DNA from: Bretschneidera sinensis
Lineage: Eukaryota; Streptophyta; Magnoliopsida; Brassicales; Akaniaceae
Assembly: GCA_023935145.1 (NCBI GenBank)
Contig: CM043700.1
Coordinates: forward strand, 142,720,828 to 142,784,827
Direction: 5' to 3'
DNA: 64,000 nucleotides
The first letter of the stretch is position 1; every line of letters starts with the position of its first letter. Shown piece after piece: positions 41,341-54,829 of the stretch. The notes beneath the pieces are model-generated. The model worked only from the letters and a program-made list of their open reading frames with translations, did no database searches and had not been told where the DNA came from. Both the position numbers and the translations under genes were made by a program.

Positions 41341-42889
41341 AGAGTGTGTGAAAAATTAAATATCGTTAAAAAAAATAAATAATATTTTGATATTTAAATT
41401 TTTTTATTTCATTTTAATTCCACTCCAACAAATTTATGAATCAAACATAATATAAAAATATTATCATTTTAATCTCTATTTATCCATTTCATATTAATTT
41501 TAATTTTATAAACTATAAGTCTGATAGTGAGCTAGTCGGACTATAAGTTCAATAGAGAGGTCAGTGGGGTCTCCGTTATCGCTATTGGATTAGGTTTACC
41601 AGCCAATGGAGTATCGACATGTGTTAGCTTTTGAATATCCGCGTACCCTTGCTCGTGATGCTACTGTGAACTACTGTATATAAACCGTCTAGGACGAAAA
41701 CAAATCGTAAATAAATACTCTCACTAGCTACTCAATACGGAGAATTTATGAACGCTTTTGTTTGTGTAGAACTGATTTTATAAGACTATTTTGAAGTTCA
41801 ATCAATCACTTTGTTTATGTTATCTCATTAAAATTATGAAGTAAATAATATATTATAGTATAATGTGATTGGAAAAATTTTGAATGGTCCTATAAGAACA
41901 CAAAAATGGCTCTATGAATGGTACACTTTGAAGCCATTGATTCATTAAGCTAACATGATTTATAATAATTAATACTCCACTAAAAAAATTTATCCCTATT
42001 TTTTTTTTTCTGATGTGAAAATAGAGTAATTTAAGTTTTTTTGTGTTCTAGAAGAAAATATCTGATTAATTATTGCTGTAACGAAAAATTAATGTGGGGG
42101 AAGTACTATACATACCATTACTTTCAATCATCATTTTTGATCACTTGAAAGTTATGTAATAAATTTTAAAAAATAATTACAGTTAATTTGTGTATTTTTA
42201 TCAATTTTACTTGTAATAAAATCGTTGTAACGAATGAGAAGTGAAATTTATAAATTGGTGCTGGAATTAATGAATTATTTTGATAGTAGATATATCTTTA
42301 CCGATTAATGCACCCATGAGAGGAGCACCCATGAGAGGAGCGTGCATTTGCATATGAGTATTGTATTATAGCTAGTACGGTAAAGACATTTATACCAACA
42401 GAGTGTACCTCTAGTTAGACACTCTCGTATTGTCATTTTATTAAAAACAAAATTAATAAAACACATAAATCATTGATTAAGGAGAGATTTTATAAATTAC
42501 TACTGCACCATTTTTCGGTGGTATAAAATAATGGTCAAACGGCGTGGTTTATAGATCAGCACTGATAGCTATTAAGCTTAGAAAACAGGATGAAGTAATC
42601 AAATTAAAGGTGGGTGCAGGGTAAAACGTGGTGGGGGTAGGATTTTGAATTTTTGAAATTGGGTGTTCATTACCTACTACCATAGCCAAATACTAAACCA
42701 GTTCGCATGTGGCTGAAATGGAGGAAGAATCTGAGACTTAGATCTCTGAGACCCACCAGCACTTTCCTGTTTAATAAAGGGGCAAGTATCAACAAGACTC
42801 TAAGAGTTGAGGCTGCTCTCTGTACGACACTCAGTCCCTTCTCATGTCCTAATTATTTGGAAAGCAATGAATTATACCCAGAGCTTAAT

Positions 42890-42890
<1 letters not shown>

Positions 42891-42921
<31 letters not shown>
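42891..42921. repeat. Compound microsatellite (AT)8(AG)7
   Basis: An uninterrupted AT run is followed directly by an AG run. Confidence 0.9.
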
Positions 42922-45900
42922 TGAATAATTAATTTCAGTTGTTGTAATGAAAATTGATAGCAGTCTCCTTCAGTCTTTCCCTTTTTTGAGTGAAAGATTT
43001 ATTCTTTCCGATTGCTCCTCTTATGAATGATAAGCCACCACCCACGACTTCAATTTTTGTCCGTTTTGGCATTTCTGCTTCTTTTTGTGTGGTTACGCTG
43101 TTGCTAACATACATGTGGCTCACAGACATTAGCACATACAAATGCTCAACGTGCTTTGGCATGCATTTCTGCAGATTCCTCTTTTTTTTTTTATTTTTTT
43201 AACCGTGTATGTTTTGTCCTAAAATTATTATTGATGAAAAATATTTTGTTTAGTTGAAAATCATTCTAAAGAAAAAAATATAAATTTTTTTTTTAAAGTT
43301 ATGATAGTTTCATTGGTTTTATTTGTCATCAAAATTTTGTTTTGCATGATTGAAAGTGTAAAAAGCAGTGGATGTAAGCTAATTTAGTTTATCAGAATCT
43401 GTTGTTATTATACAAAATTCCAAAAATTAAATCTCATTTATGTTAGAGATGGAAGATGACTAATTTTTCTTGTTTGAATGTTAACGACTTGATTGCTAAC
43501 TTTTGAACTTTAAAGATTAAAATAAGACTCGAGTCAAATCTTAATAATCAAATTATATATTAAGCACAAAATATAAGATTAGGTATTATATAATTTAGTT
43601 GAAAAAAATAAATAAACATGATGCACAAAAAAGTGATAATAAAGTCTATCATTTACTTATTGTTTACTACAGGAAAAATAGTACCGACAAAATAAATCAT
43701 CAATTTAAAATATTTGTCAAACTATTTGTTACAATGATTTGAATAATAATAAATTTCATAAAACATTAAAATTGTTTTATAAATTAATAAATCGTTTTTT
43801 CGCTGATTAATGTTTAGTTCATGACTGTGACGTAGCACCAACCCTTTAACTATACGACACTTTAAGATGCCGCGTGTAATTTGCGGCAAATCCTTTTCAC
43901 AAATTTTGGATTCATTTAACATAACGATGTAATCAATCTTAGTTTCTTTCGGAGGATTTGATACTGAAAATCCCGCATTTTTCTCATTGCAACCCATCAA
44001 ATTAAAAAAAAATTAATTGTGTCAGTTAAAAAACAGCGATGATTTTGTAATTGATTTTGGTTTTTGTTTTCGTATGGAAAGTCTTGTCTGAGTAAAAGAA
44101 CTGGACGGTGGCATGTGGAATTTGTAAATTGCAATATGGGCAGTCGATCTTATTGACTTTGCAGACGGCGTACAGCTAGGATCGAATGGTGCATTGAATT
44201 ATGTGCAATTTAATGTTGATGTGCCATTACCATACACACACTGCACAGTGGGTCCTCAGTTGTCTCTTCGTTTTTTAATATTTATTTTTATATTATTTAA
44301 TGATACGATGAATGGTTTTAATATATATTTTTTATAATACTGTACATATTTTTATCGTGAGAAATTTATACACGGATTTGATTCAAACACCGTCTGGATT
44401 GATGCATCGCAGCCATTCATTAAAAAGGAAATATTACTGGTGACTGATTGTGACGCAAGCAGTGCAATCATAAACATTTGGACAGTGTACATGCCACAAT
44501 TTTTGCTCCACCGCGTGATATGCTTTTCAACCAGTAAGACTTCATCCTGTTTACTTTTCACTGAACCACTCGTTTTTGTGGGTGGTCAATTCGAATATTG
44601 GTTGTATAAGGTTTAAATCAAGAGTCTTATAAGAGTAAAAAATTAATTATTAAAATTTAAAATTTTTATTAATAATATTTATATATATAATTTAATTATT
44701 AATATTAATAAAATTTTTATCGATACAAATTTTTTTTATATCCGATACAATCAAAGATTTTTTTGATGGATTTATTAATAAAGACGAATGTAAATGAGTT
44801 GCTGTCATTTTTTTATTGGCTTAATAAATATGTAATTAATTTTATATTTAATTAAGAGGTAGCAAAACATTCAGCCAAAAATTTTGAAACGATTAAAGTT
44901 TAGTTCACACTTTAATTTCAAAAGGACACCATTCAAAACTTTAGCCGACATGCCATTTCTGATTGTTTTTTAATATTAATTTTCTTAATTGGAGCGATCT
45001 TTTTAAACCTAAAAGTTGTTGCATGACAAAAAATTTCCCATTTTTACTTTGGTTTTCTGCTAACAGTTAATCCTTTTATTAACGTGGTATTAAAATCAAA
45101 AGTGTTATGTTTAAATTTTAATAATAATTATTTTTGTTTATGATAAATATTAATTTGATTTATGTTTTTATTTCAAATTTCATGTTATAAGTCTATATCG
45201 CCTCTAAAAATAAACACATGAGGGAGAATGTTAAGACCCATTTTTTGTCTGCTTATACTTTTGTGATCATTGTTCATTAACATAATCAACCTCGAAACTT
45301 TAAAAGTACATTAGACTTGGTTTTTAAATCAAAATTGTACTGCAACTTTTAAAATAGTTTTCGATAAAATTTTATTGAAATTAAAAATTATTTTGCGCCT
45401 CAATACAAATTCAATTTTTTAAATCCTAAATTTTTAACTTTTTGTTGTTAAAAGAAACGGTGAAGCTAATTTAAAAAAACATTTTTTTTCCCTTTTGATG
45501 AGAACCGTTTAATTATTATTATTTTTAGATAAGTGCGAATATTATTTATCCAGAAAAACTAATACACCACAGCAAACCAAAGATATTTTGGATTTCAACT
45601 TTTCTTAAAATAAAATCCAAAATTTACTTAAAGTAAAAACGTTTAAAAATATATATCAGATCTAAACTTCATCACCTCATTATATAATAAGCAATCAAAA
45701 AACACTTACGTAACCCAACTAAAAAATGAAGACTTCGTAGGTAGTCCGTCATAGATGTGGCAAGCCAGCTGTGACATTGACTAGAGGTTTGCATAGACAA
45801 AATTGGGCTCATGACGTCTTGCGTTGTGCGTCATGGCATGACAACGTAATGCGCTCATATTACCGACAAGACCCAATTGATTTGAGGAGGTGGAGTTTCT

Positions 45901-47659
45901 ACCTCATAAACCTACCTTGGCTCTAGGATTTTGCAAAACCGTGTGTTTTTTTTAAGAATAAAAACAAAATATATTAGTTGTAAGAAACCAGCTGATAAGT
46001 GGAACCGACCTAACATGGCTGTGGGAGACTGGGAGTTGCGTTCAATTTGGGCTTGTTGACTTGGTTTTCATTATTGGATCAAAGTCTTTTTCTTTCGGAA
46101 GTTTGTTCAAATATTCAATTAATCTTTTATAATATTATCTCATTATTGAAATTTAATTAATATAAAATCACTCTCAATGTTAAATATTTAAATATCGATA
46201 AATCATCCATCATCATCGTCATCGCTTGCTAATAAGCTTTATTATTTAAGCGATATGGTAATTTTAATTTAAAAAATTAATGGTGTTGTTTGGGATAACA
46301 ACTTAAAGTTAAAAAATTTAAAGTTTCTTCACAAATCTACAATAAATTTTTTTTTTTTTACTTTTACTCGCAATTAAAGTCTGAACACAAACAACCTTTA
46401 ACATATTTCGATTAAAGTATTCGTGATTTAGGCTTTGCTCCAATTCAAAAAATTATAAGCCCATAATCGGTAAAGTTTAAAGGTATTGGAGCCAAATTCT
46501 GTTTGAGCCCCTTTTAGAAGTCCATTTTAAAGATTCTTTCAATTCTCAATGGATCCTTCCCTTAGGCAGAATAGCCTATCAAGGCCCATCGCTCATTTTG
46601 GATTCCGAATGTGAGTGAGTTTATGGGACAAAAACTACTACTCGATCCATTGGTTATCATAAAAACAAAGAAATCAACAGAGCAAACAAACCAAACTTTA
46701 GGATTCTGATAGGCCAACAAGCATATTAAATATTACCCCTTCTGGGCTTGTAGACTTGGTAATAGTTGGATTGGGCGCATCTTCTTGTACCAAATAAAAA
46801 ATAGTTGAATTGGGTCAAAGTCATTAAGAAAACTTTCTAAATGTAATTGCATTGGGTTCCCTTAAATTGATCCCACCTAAATTTAGGTTTTTTTTCCCCC
46901 TAAATTTCGTTGATGATTTAATTTATATAAAAACTTGTACTAAATATTCTAGCATTTCTTCTTTATCATTTACATCTTTACATTTTGTTTCGATATCAAC
47001 TTGCTTCAATAGACCTTTTGACTTGAGATATGGTTGAACATGATATTACATTAATTTAAATTAAACATCTCAACATGGGTTATGCACGTGTTGATTTGTT
47101 TTTTATATGATAAAAAAAAAATAAAAAAAACATAAAATGATTGAAAATAAGAGAAATAAATAAAGTGACGAGTTAAGCTTGAGTGAGATATTTGGAGCAG
47201 GAAAAACGCGAGAGAAAACTATGAAAAATCAGAGTAAATTGAAATATATATATGAAAGATAAGTAAGTAATAAGTTTATTAAACATTTTAAAGATCGGAA
47301 ACAAAAGATGGCTTCTTACTTAATAATATAAATAATAATAGTTATAAACAAACATACTTATTTTAAATAAACCAGTATTTAAACATTATTAACCAAAAAA
47401 GTAAATATCAATTTTTTTATATTTAAATTAGTGCTTAAGTGGCGCCCTTTTGTAAATGGCAATGTGCCACACTGGTATTTATTTTTTTTAAAAACATATT
47501 TTCGTGTCAGAAAAGTCTATTAAAATTTATTTAAAATTTAAAAATGTATTTATCTTTATTTTTATATACGTAAAAAAAAATCATAATTAAATTATTTGTA
47601 TTACTAAATTTTTAAGATAATTTTATTTAAAAAATTATATTACATTTAATTAAAACCAC

Positions 47660-47669
47660 TATATTTATT
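47660..47669 (+). promoter_or_regulatory. TATA-like element upstream of TTG1
   Basis: TATATTTATT lies about 260 bp before the TTG1 start, followed by a CT-rich leader (TCTCTCTCCCTCT near 47886). Confidence 0.45.
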
Positions 47670-47929
47670 ACCGACAGTCGACAGAAAGAAAGCTCAAGGT
47701 AACCACAAGCATAGCCCAATATACTGAGGAGTTCGAGTATTCCTTCTGTTCCAACTATCCAGCCAGTCATTTACTACTCCAGTTTCCTCGAAATATCCGA
47801 AACTTGCAAAAATCTTCGTAACAAAAACCTTCTAACCCCCTGCCTTCTCTCAGTCAACTAATAGCCCTTCAATTTAGCATCCCTCTCTCTCCCTCTATCT
47901 CAGATATTTCTGCCATTTTCCTAACAAAA

Positions 47930-48964
47930 ATGGAGAACTCAACCCAGGAATCCCACCTGAGATCGGAGATCTCCGTCACCTTCGAATCTCCCTATCCTCT
48001 CTACGCCATGGCTTTCTCTTCATCGCCATCTCGCACCCACCACCATCACCCGCAACGCATCGCCGTGGGTAGCTTCATCGAGGACTACACGAACCGAGTC
48101 GACATAGTTTCCTTCGATCCGGATACCCTATCCATCAAGGCTCACCCGAACCTTTCTTTCGAGCACCCATACCCGCCCACCAAGCTCATGTTCCACCCTA
48201 ACGCACCCTCCACCCTCCACACCTCCTCCGATCTCCTTGCCTCATCCGGCGACTTCCTCCGTCTCTGGGAGGTCCGTGACTCCTCCATCGAACCCGTCAC
48301 CGTCCTCAACAACAGCAAGACCAGTGAATTTTGCGCACCTTTGACTTCCTTCGATTGGAATGAGGTCGAGCCCAAGAGAATCGGGACTTCCAGCATCGAC
48401 ACCACCTGCACAATTTGGGATATCGAAAGGGGAATTGTTGAAACGCAGCTCATTGCCCATGACAAGGAGGTTTACGACATCGCTTGGGGCGAAGCCAGGG
48501 TTTTCGCTTCGGTTTCCGCCGATGGGTCAGTGAGAATCTTCGATTTAAGGGACAAAGAGCACTCCACGATTATCTACGAGAGCCCGCAACCTGATACCCC
48601 TTTGCTTCGATTGGCTTGGAACAAGCAGGATTTGAGGTACATGGCGACGATTTTGATGGATAGCAGTAAGGTTGTGATTTTGGATATCCGTTCCCCAACG
48701 ATGCCGGTTGCTGAGTTGGAGAGGCACCGCGCGAGCGTCAACGCCATTGCTTGGGCTCCACAAAGTTCTAGGCACATTTGCTCGGCAGGGGATGACACGC
48801 AAGCGCTCATTTGGGAGCTGCCCACGGTGGCTGGGCCCAATGGAATCGACCCAATGTCCATGTACTCGGCTGGGTCCGAGATTAGCCAGCTCCAGTGGTC
48901 TGCGGCGCAGCCTGATTGGATTGCGGTTGCGTTTTCGAACAAACTGCAGCTATTGAAAGTTTAA
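47930..48964 (+). CDS. TTG1: TRANSPARENT TESTA GLABRA 1 (WD40-repeat protein)
   Basis: Single-exon ORF of 344 residues, the usual TTG1 size. The N-terminus carries the conserved [12 protein letters not shown] (20-31) and [10 protein letters not shown] (44-53). WD-type strands end at [14 protein letters not shown] (102-115), [15 protein letters not shown] (151-165), [16 protein letters not shown] (191-206), [16 protein letters not shown] (238-253) and [16 protein letters not shown] (282-297), and the end is [16 protein letters not shown] His-rich loop (HHHH, 37-40) is the most variable part. TTG1 scaffolds MYB-bHLH-WD40 complexes that switch on anthocyanin and proanthocyanidin genes, trichome and root-hair fate and seed-coat mucilage. 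GC content is higher than in flanking DNA. The start at 47930 sits after AACAAAA and is the only one fitting family length. Confidence 0.97.
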   Translation: MENSTQESHLRSEISVTFESPYPLYAMAFSSSPSRTHHHHPQRIAVGSFIEDYTNRVDIVSFDPDTLSIKAHPNLSFEHPYPPTKLMFHPNAPSTLHTSSDLLASSGDFLRLWEVRDSSIEPVTVLNNSKTSEFCAPLTSFDWNEVEPKRIGTSSIDTTCTIWDIERGIVETQLIAHDKEVYDIAWGEARVFASVSADGSVRIFDLRDKEHSTIIYESPQPDTPLLRLAWNKQDLRYMATILMDSSKVVILDIRSPTMPVAELERHRASVNAIAWAPQSSRHICSAGDDTQALIWELPTVAGPNGIDPMSMYSAGSEISQLQWSAAQPDWIAVAFSNKLQLLKV

Positions 48965-51900
48965 GGTGTGAAAACATTACCTTCTTTTGGCGATTGTTCT
49001 TGATGTTCTTTGCACCAAGATTTGATTATGGTCAGATGTTCGATAGCTACACTGTTGGAATTTGAAACGTTATTGTATTTCTAATTGAGTGTTCTGTTGG
49101 TACACTGTTGAAATTCACTTTGTACTAGGAGTTAGTATAATTGCAGTTTAGAGCTCCCTGCTGTTCAGTTTGGCTTCGATTTCTCATGTAAATGCTAGAA
49201 TCAGTGTTTATTGATATGAGCTGTATCTCTTTGTGGTCCTGAGTATGATTCCTTCATTTCCAAATTAAGTTTGGGCTGCGCTTCCTCCCGCATATGGTAT
49301 CTCTGTATGTTCCTTATCCTGTTTCAGTTGCTCTCAGGTTAGCCTCCATAATTGGGGCTCACAATCTTAGCCTTAGGCTCATTGCATTCACCTTTGCCCT
49401 TGTTCTTCATCATCCACCCGTCTCCTCATCCATCAATTCAGTCTTCCTCGAGTGTGTATCTACAAGCCTTCAACCTTCATCCACATCAAGACCTCGTAGC
49501 CTTCACAACTGAAACCTCTTTTGATATAGTGTTGAAATGTTATGGTATTATTTTCTGTTTACTTTTGAAAATGGTGACACACTAAAATGCTCAAATAGAA
49601 GCTAGTTGGAGGTTACTATTGATCAACCTTTATTTGTATTATACTTTTTGTTGTGGATAATATCTGTAATATATCATTGTCCACTAATTGTGAGTTGTGT
49701 GATGGGTCCACAAAGTATGCCTTTACTGTATCGATTAGTTCGCTCATAACATTGTTGGTGAAAGCCTGAGAGATACGTGAGTCATATACTTTTTTCTGTT
49801 CAATCTGCTCAATTTTGTGCTCTTGATCAAACTAAACTTCTGAATTTCAAGGCTTAATTTAATGATTCTTGATTCCGTATATTATGAAATATAATGGGTT
49901 TTTTAAATTGTAGAAATTACATTAGTTTGACTCCTTAGAGTATATTTGGCTTGGCTTTAAAGTTTGGATTTAAAAGCCATCTTTCTAACTTACTAAATTG
50001 TTCAGATCATTGTCTGGTCTAGTAGGGCTAATAACCACAGTGGGTAGCTGTACTTTTAAGGAAGCATTCTCTTAAGTTGATACATGGACACTTAGTTACG
50101 TTGGCAATTGAATAAACAACCTTGGTCTCATTCTACCTAAGACTGTATCGCTGAAAATGTTTTTGATGATACAATTTGTTGGGTTTTTTCGACTTGATAA
50201 GCCTCGCTTTTTCTGCAGATCCACTGATGAGGGTTTGCCGAGCAAGATGTGAAACCACTTAGCTTTAGTCTATCCTTCTTATATTCTTGGACAAGCACAC
50301 TAGCTAGTTAGACGGGACTTGCCCTTAAAACACCGGCGAGAGATATTTCTGCAAGGCATTCAGCTTCTCCTGGTAAATCAAATTATGCTGCGGATTCTGA
50401 TCGAATTGGTGAGCGGTGCTGTTCTCTAGTGTATACCTGAATTCTGTTGTTGACTTCTCTATCAGTTTTTGTTATTTTGTTTGTGTGGGTGGGGCAGTTG
50501 TAGCTTCCCTGACTTCTAGTATAGTATCTGATTGTAAATTTATAAAAAGGAAAATCAATGACAGTGTAATTGATTAGGGGAATACTTCAAGTCTTCAGGC
50601 AAGACAGTAAATCCGTTTTGCTTAGGGGAAAATATAAATCAACCTGCCTTGCTCAATTACACAATTTGATACTTTTCTGTTTTAGTATTATGAATCAACC
50701 TTGCCTGCATGGGTTGGACACTGCCTAGTAACATGTTATCTGTGTAGATTTGAGCCACCGCGTGATTACTAATCAAAGAGAGGACTGAGTAATGAAGAGT
50801 CAAGGGTTCATTTCAGAAAAATCTGTCATTTCATGCATTATTTTCTTTTGTTTTTTGTTTTTAAGTATTGTTACTTCTGGCTTTCGCCTGGTAGAAAACT
50901 GCTTTCTTTAGTCAGGCTGTGGTTACGGGAGTAATGACTCTTAGTCATCCTTTTTGCCTCTTCATTTGGTCCGTCAATGAGCTTGGCCAATGAAAAAACG
51001 CCATATCGCTCGAGAATACTGAATTTTTTTTGTTTTTTGGCTTGAAGCTGCACGTTACCATTCCAGTTTCTTATAGTTACTACTTGGGCATCATAACAAT
51101 CGGACGGGACAAAAAGGGATGGTTCCCTATAGCTACTCTTAAAATAGTGACAATAACACAAACCAAGTACCAGCGGGTGGCAAGTCTCTCAATAGATACC
51201 AAAGAGACGTTAATTATGACCAATTTATATCAGGTGTGATGGTTTTCTTGTCAACTTGTTTTGGTGGACTTTGACATATATATGACCAATTTAGTTTCCT
51301 TTGGTATCGTACGGATCCATGTGTAAGAGAGATGAGAAGTAGAATCATTAACCACACAGCCACCCTTTTGAAATAGTCTAAATTGGAGCACCTTGGCTCG
51401 GAGTAGAATCATTAACCACACAATCAGTCGTTAACCTCTCTATTTTTTCCTGACCGAAGGAACCATCCTGGCCAGTTCAAGATTGACTTTGACGAAACAA
51501 ATGTCCAAGTCAATGCCCAAGTCAATTCCTCTATGGCAATGATCTTAGTTTTAGCATTTTCTGATAATTTTTTGGTCCAAACATTGAATAAGTATACAGA
51601 TATGTTTTCATACAATTAACTCATGTGACTGTTGAGACGGGGATAAACAAAAATACCATATCTTTATCTTCATAATTATTTTCCAAATTTAAATATATAG
51701 GCTATATAGCTCACTTTATCAATCAATGACTTCCTTATTTCAACCGACACATAAGTTGATTGTTAGTGTCATACGTGTAAACATGTGTGTTTGTGAGACA
51801 TTTAATATTTGGACAGAAAAATTGCTAGAAGGGTTGTTGATAATTGTGGGTGCTATCTAGTAGAGTCTTTTGTCATTTGTACATAAAACGAGTGATCAAA

Positions 51901-52714
51901 CCCTGCTCACATCAAATATTAAAGGAATAGGGAATAAGACTATGTGAGAATGTTATTTCTAGAGATGACAATGTGTAGTGAATTTTATCTTATACATGCC
52001 CATACCCGTTTAATAAATCACTACTCATGCACTACTTATTGCCCGTTTGGCTTTTATTTTCATTACCCAAACTTATTTCTATTAGATTAACTTTTTACTG
52101 TGTTGTTATTACATGAACCTGTTAGATTACTTTAGTAAGGGTACTAATCGAAACAGGTACCCTACCTGATCTCGACCCGATTATTATTCTTTTAATTATT
52201 CCAAATAAAAATTCATAGTGACAATACAATCTACATCGTAAATCATTAATTATAATTCATAATCAAGAATCAAGATATCACACAAGTTCTATAATCAAAC
52301 CATAACAACATAACTAATAAATGCATAATCATTCCAACATCGTAACAATAAAAATAAGCAAAGCATAACTCCAAAATCCAAAGTAATCATATTTGTGTTT
52401 TTGAAGATTATATTAAAAATATTTTGTAAAAAATATATATATAATCATGTTTAACGGGTACTAAAAAGGTATTACCTACACTCTACCCATAACCGCCGAG
52501 TATTCAAAATTAAACTCATACTTGTCTAAACCCATATATTTACTTTCCATTATTTTACAAGAAAAAACCTCATTCCCAAACATAGTGTAAGATTATTTGA
52601 AGGCTGGAGGCTGGAGGCTGGAGAGCCCAAGTTAGAAATCCAGTGTATTTGGGCTTTTATGTACCGGCCTTCTTTTTATCGTGGGTGATCCCTATATTTC
52701 TTGTATTTTTAAGA
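48965..52714. other. TTG1 3' region and intergenic sequence
   Basis: No coding gene supported. The first part is T-rich 3' untranslated-like sequence. An acceptor-like TTTTTCTGCAG at 50209-50219 could mark a spliced 3' untranslated region, but no matching donor is proven. About 51960-52545 has diverged hAT-like repeat character (CCCATACCCGTTTAATAAATC and similar), with no clean ends. Confidence 0.45.
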
Positions 52715-52891
52715 TGGGCCTTGATTAGTTGTAAATAGCTTCAGCGATGGACCGAAATTAGACCCCCCAACAAAAACAGAAATAAGGTCGAAGCCCAACC
52801 CAATAAATAATCCCACACGAATAGGATCACTTCAAGTACCGTTCTTTTATAGTCAGGACGGGTTAAAACCCTAGACCTCTCTCTATATATA
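52715..52891 (+). promoter_or_regulatory. RPP1 promoter: site II, telo-box, TATA
   Basis: TGGGCC (52715-52720), AGCCCA (52792-52797, site II in reverse), telo-box AAACCCTA (52866-52873) and TATATATA (52884-52891) occur in the order typical of plant ribosomal-protein genes. A possible 5' untranslated intron could run from CGTAG|GTTTGA near 52961 to TACAG near 53164. Confidence 0.7.
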
Positions 52892-53202
52892 TTCTCTTTA
52901 TGAAACCCCTCATCTCTTTAAACGTACCCTCGTCTCACCAGCGGAGCTAGAGCCCTCGTAGGTTTGATCTCGCACCCTCTTACCGATTTTATTCCTATTT
53001 GATGTTTCAATACCCTTCTATTTAGCTGTTTTGTTTATAGATTTCAATTTTTCTAGTAAATCTTTGTATCCAGTCTTTTTTAGATTTGTGTTTGTTGATT
53101 TCTATGCTTTGATTTTTGAATCGATTTTAACCAGTTGTTAATTGATACACATATGTATATACAGCTACTTCTTTGTTGCGTTAATCTTGCGTTTGTGCTA
53201 CA

Positions 53203-53944
53203 ATGGCTACTGGGGAGCTTGGTTGCATCTACGCCTCTCTCATCCTTCACGATGATGGAATCGCAATAACTGTAACTCTCTTCCCCCTCACAAAATTTTA
53301 AATCTTATCTTTCTCCGTTTTAGTTTCAAATCAAATCTCTGTATATGCAGTAGCTTGTTTTCTTGGTAGATAATTAGTTTTGTGGTGTTTTTTGTTTATA
53401 GTCGGAGAAGATTTCCACTTTGTTGAAGGCATCGAATTTGGCGGTGGAGTCTTACTGGCCCAGCCTCTTTGCTAAGTTGGCCGAGAAGAGGAACATCGAT
53501 GACCTTATCATGAACGTCGGCTCTGGTGGCGGTGGTGCTCCCGTCGCTGTTGCTGCTGCCCCTGCTGGTGGTTCTGCTGCCGCCACCGCTGCCCCAGCTG
53601 CTGAAGAGAAGAAGGTATAGTTTTAAATAATTATTGCCCTATGCTAATTTGATGCTTTAATTTTCCAAGAGTATTTATTTTTATTGGTTTCACACTATAG
53701 TGAAGATACTAACATTAGTACTGGTTGTAGATTTGGATATGATTCTTAACAATGATGCAAGTTGATAAAACATATGTTTGATGTGCTAACATAAAAGATG
53801 ATATCAATAAATAATAGGCTGCAGTTCTTTCTCATATCATCTGTTTGATTTACTTGCTTTTCTCTTGTCCTTGAATTTTCATATCCACAGGACGAGCCAA
53901 AGGAAGAGAGTGACGATGACATGGGATTCAGCTTGTTTGATTAG
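53203..53944 (+). CDS. RPP1: Large ribosomal subunit acidic stalk protein P1
   Basis: Three exons: 53203-53271, 53402-53614 and 53891-53944, giving 111 residues with all junctions in phase 0. An N-terminal helical dimerisation domain ([19 protein letters not shown] to [15 protein letters not shown], about 1-68) is followed by an Ala/Gly/Pro hinge (69-90), a charged stretch and the invariant C-terminal peptide [11 protein letters not shown] that recruits elongation factors. It forms P1-P2 dimers on P0 in the ribosomal stalk. Start and stop agree with family length. Being P1 and not P2 follows from the N-terminus (E-L-x-C-x-Y-A-S-L-I-L). Confidence 0.95.
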
Positions 53945-54829
53945 GCTCTTCTTTTCTTTTTTGTTTTTTTGTTAAATTAAGACCCAATTGGAATTTTGTT
54001 TTGTGTTATTTTAGATTTTCTTGTTCAAGTTGTGTGAGTTGACATTATTATAAGTTACATTTAGGGAGTTTGAACCTGCAACTTTTAGAAATCTGTTTTT
54101 TTAATGTTGGTTTATTTCTCAATACCATTAGCATATTAGCTGTTTCTGCCAAATTTATTTTTCTTGAATTCGTTGTGTTTGATTACATGGGTATGCTAAT
54201 ATGTTTGCTTTTTCTTCCGTTTACAACTCCTACTGCTGTAGAGTTGGCAGAAAATTAGTTACTAGAAATTTTAGTTTGAATTATGAAAAAATCGAACATG
54301 GTGTTTTTCATGCTATGTCGTTTTATTTCTTTTCGGTAAATTCTGTTTGTGTTTAAGAATGTGATTTGCTTAAACAAACTCAGGACTGTGCGAGTGCAAC
54401 TATAAGGTTACACAGGCTTCTGCTTTTACCCTTGTGGCTAATTAAGGTTGAGTTCTTTCTGGTTTCTATACTCCTTAGGTTAAAGGGATTTGGTTTGTAG
54501 TCTACTAGTTTCTTATTTTTCTAGTCCTGTGGAAGTGGAGGTGTACACAATGCGAATGTTAGCAATGGAGTTACACCTCACGAATGTGTCCTTGAAAGTG
54601 ATTCTCTCAAGGTTGACTGCTTGCAGATCCTTTGCGGTATCATCTGTCTTCCTATATGGCCATATAATTGATGATATATTAGAATCCTCGTCTAATTTTG
54701 GTGTGGTCATTTTTTGGCACACCAGCAGACTATGTAATTAGGTGGCTAACCACCTGGCTCGTTTGTTGATGTCTTATGAGTGCGGCTGTGCGGGGGAGCC
54801 TTCATCATTATGTAGCCTCTCTTCTAAGG
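53945..54829. other. RPP1 3' region and intergenic sequence
   Basis: The T-rich start (to about 54060) is probably the RPP1 3' untranslated region. After that I see nothing but short unrelated ORFs. Confidence 0.5.

Larger units (their letters stand above)
40886..47659. other. Large intergenic region between divergent DMR6-like and TTG1 genes
   Basis: About 6.8 kb with no supported gene. AT-rich, with a triplet-repeat island, a dinucleotide microsatellite and long poly-A/T runs. ORFs at 42707, 42935, 43722 and 44352 are short, lack families and lack splice context. Both flanking promoters lie in this space. Confidence 0.5.

Noticed and set aside
42707..42928. 73-residue ORF upstream of the microsatellite
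   Set aside because: It ends in the AT/AG repeat (IYIYIERERDE is repeat-encoded) and has no family features.
48142..48942. Several long minus-strand ORFs over TTG1
   Set aside because: Antisense shadows of a GC-richer single-exon coding region.
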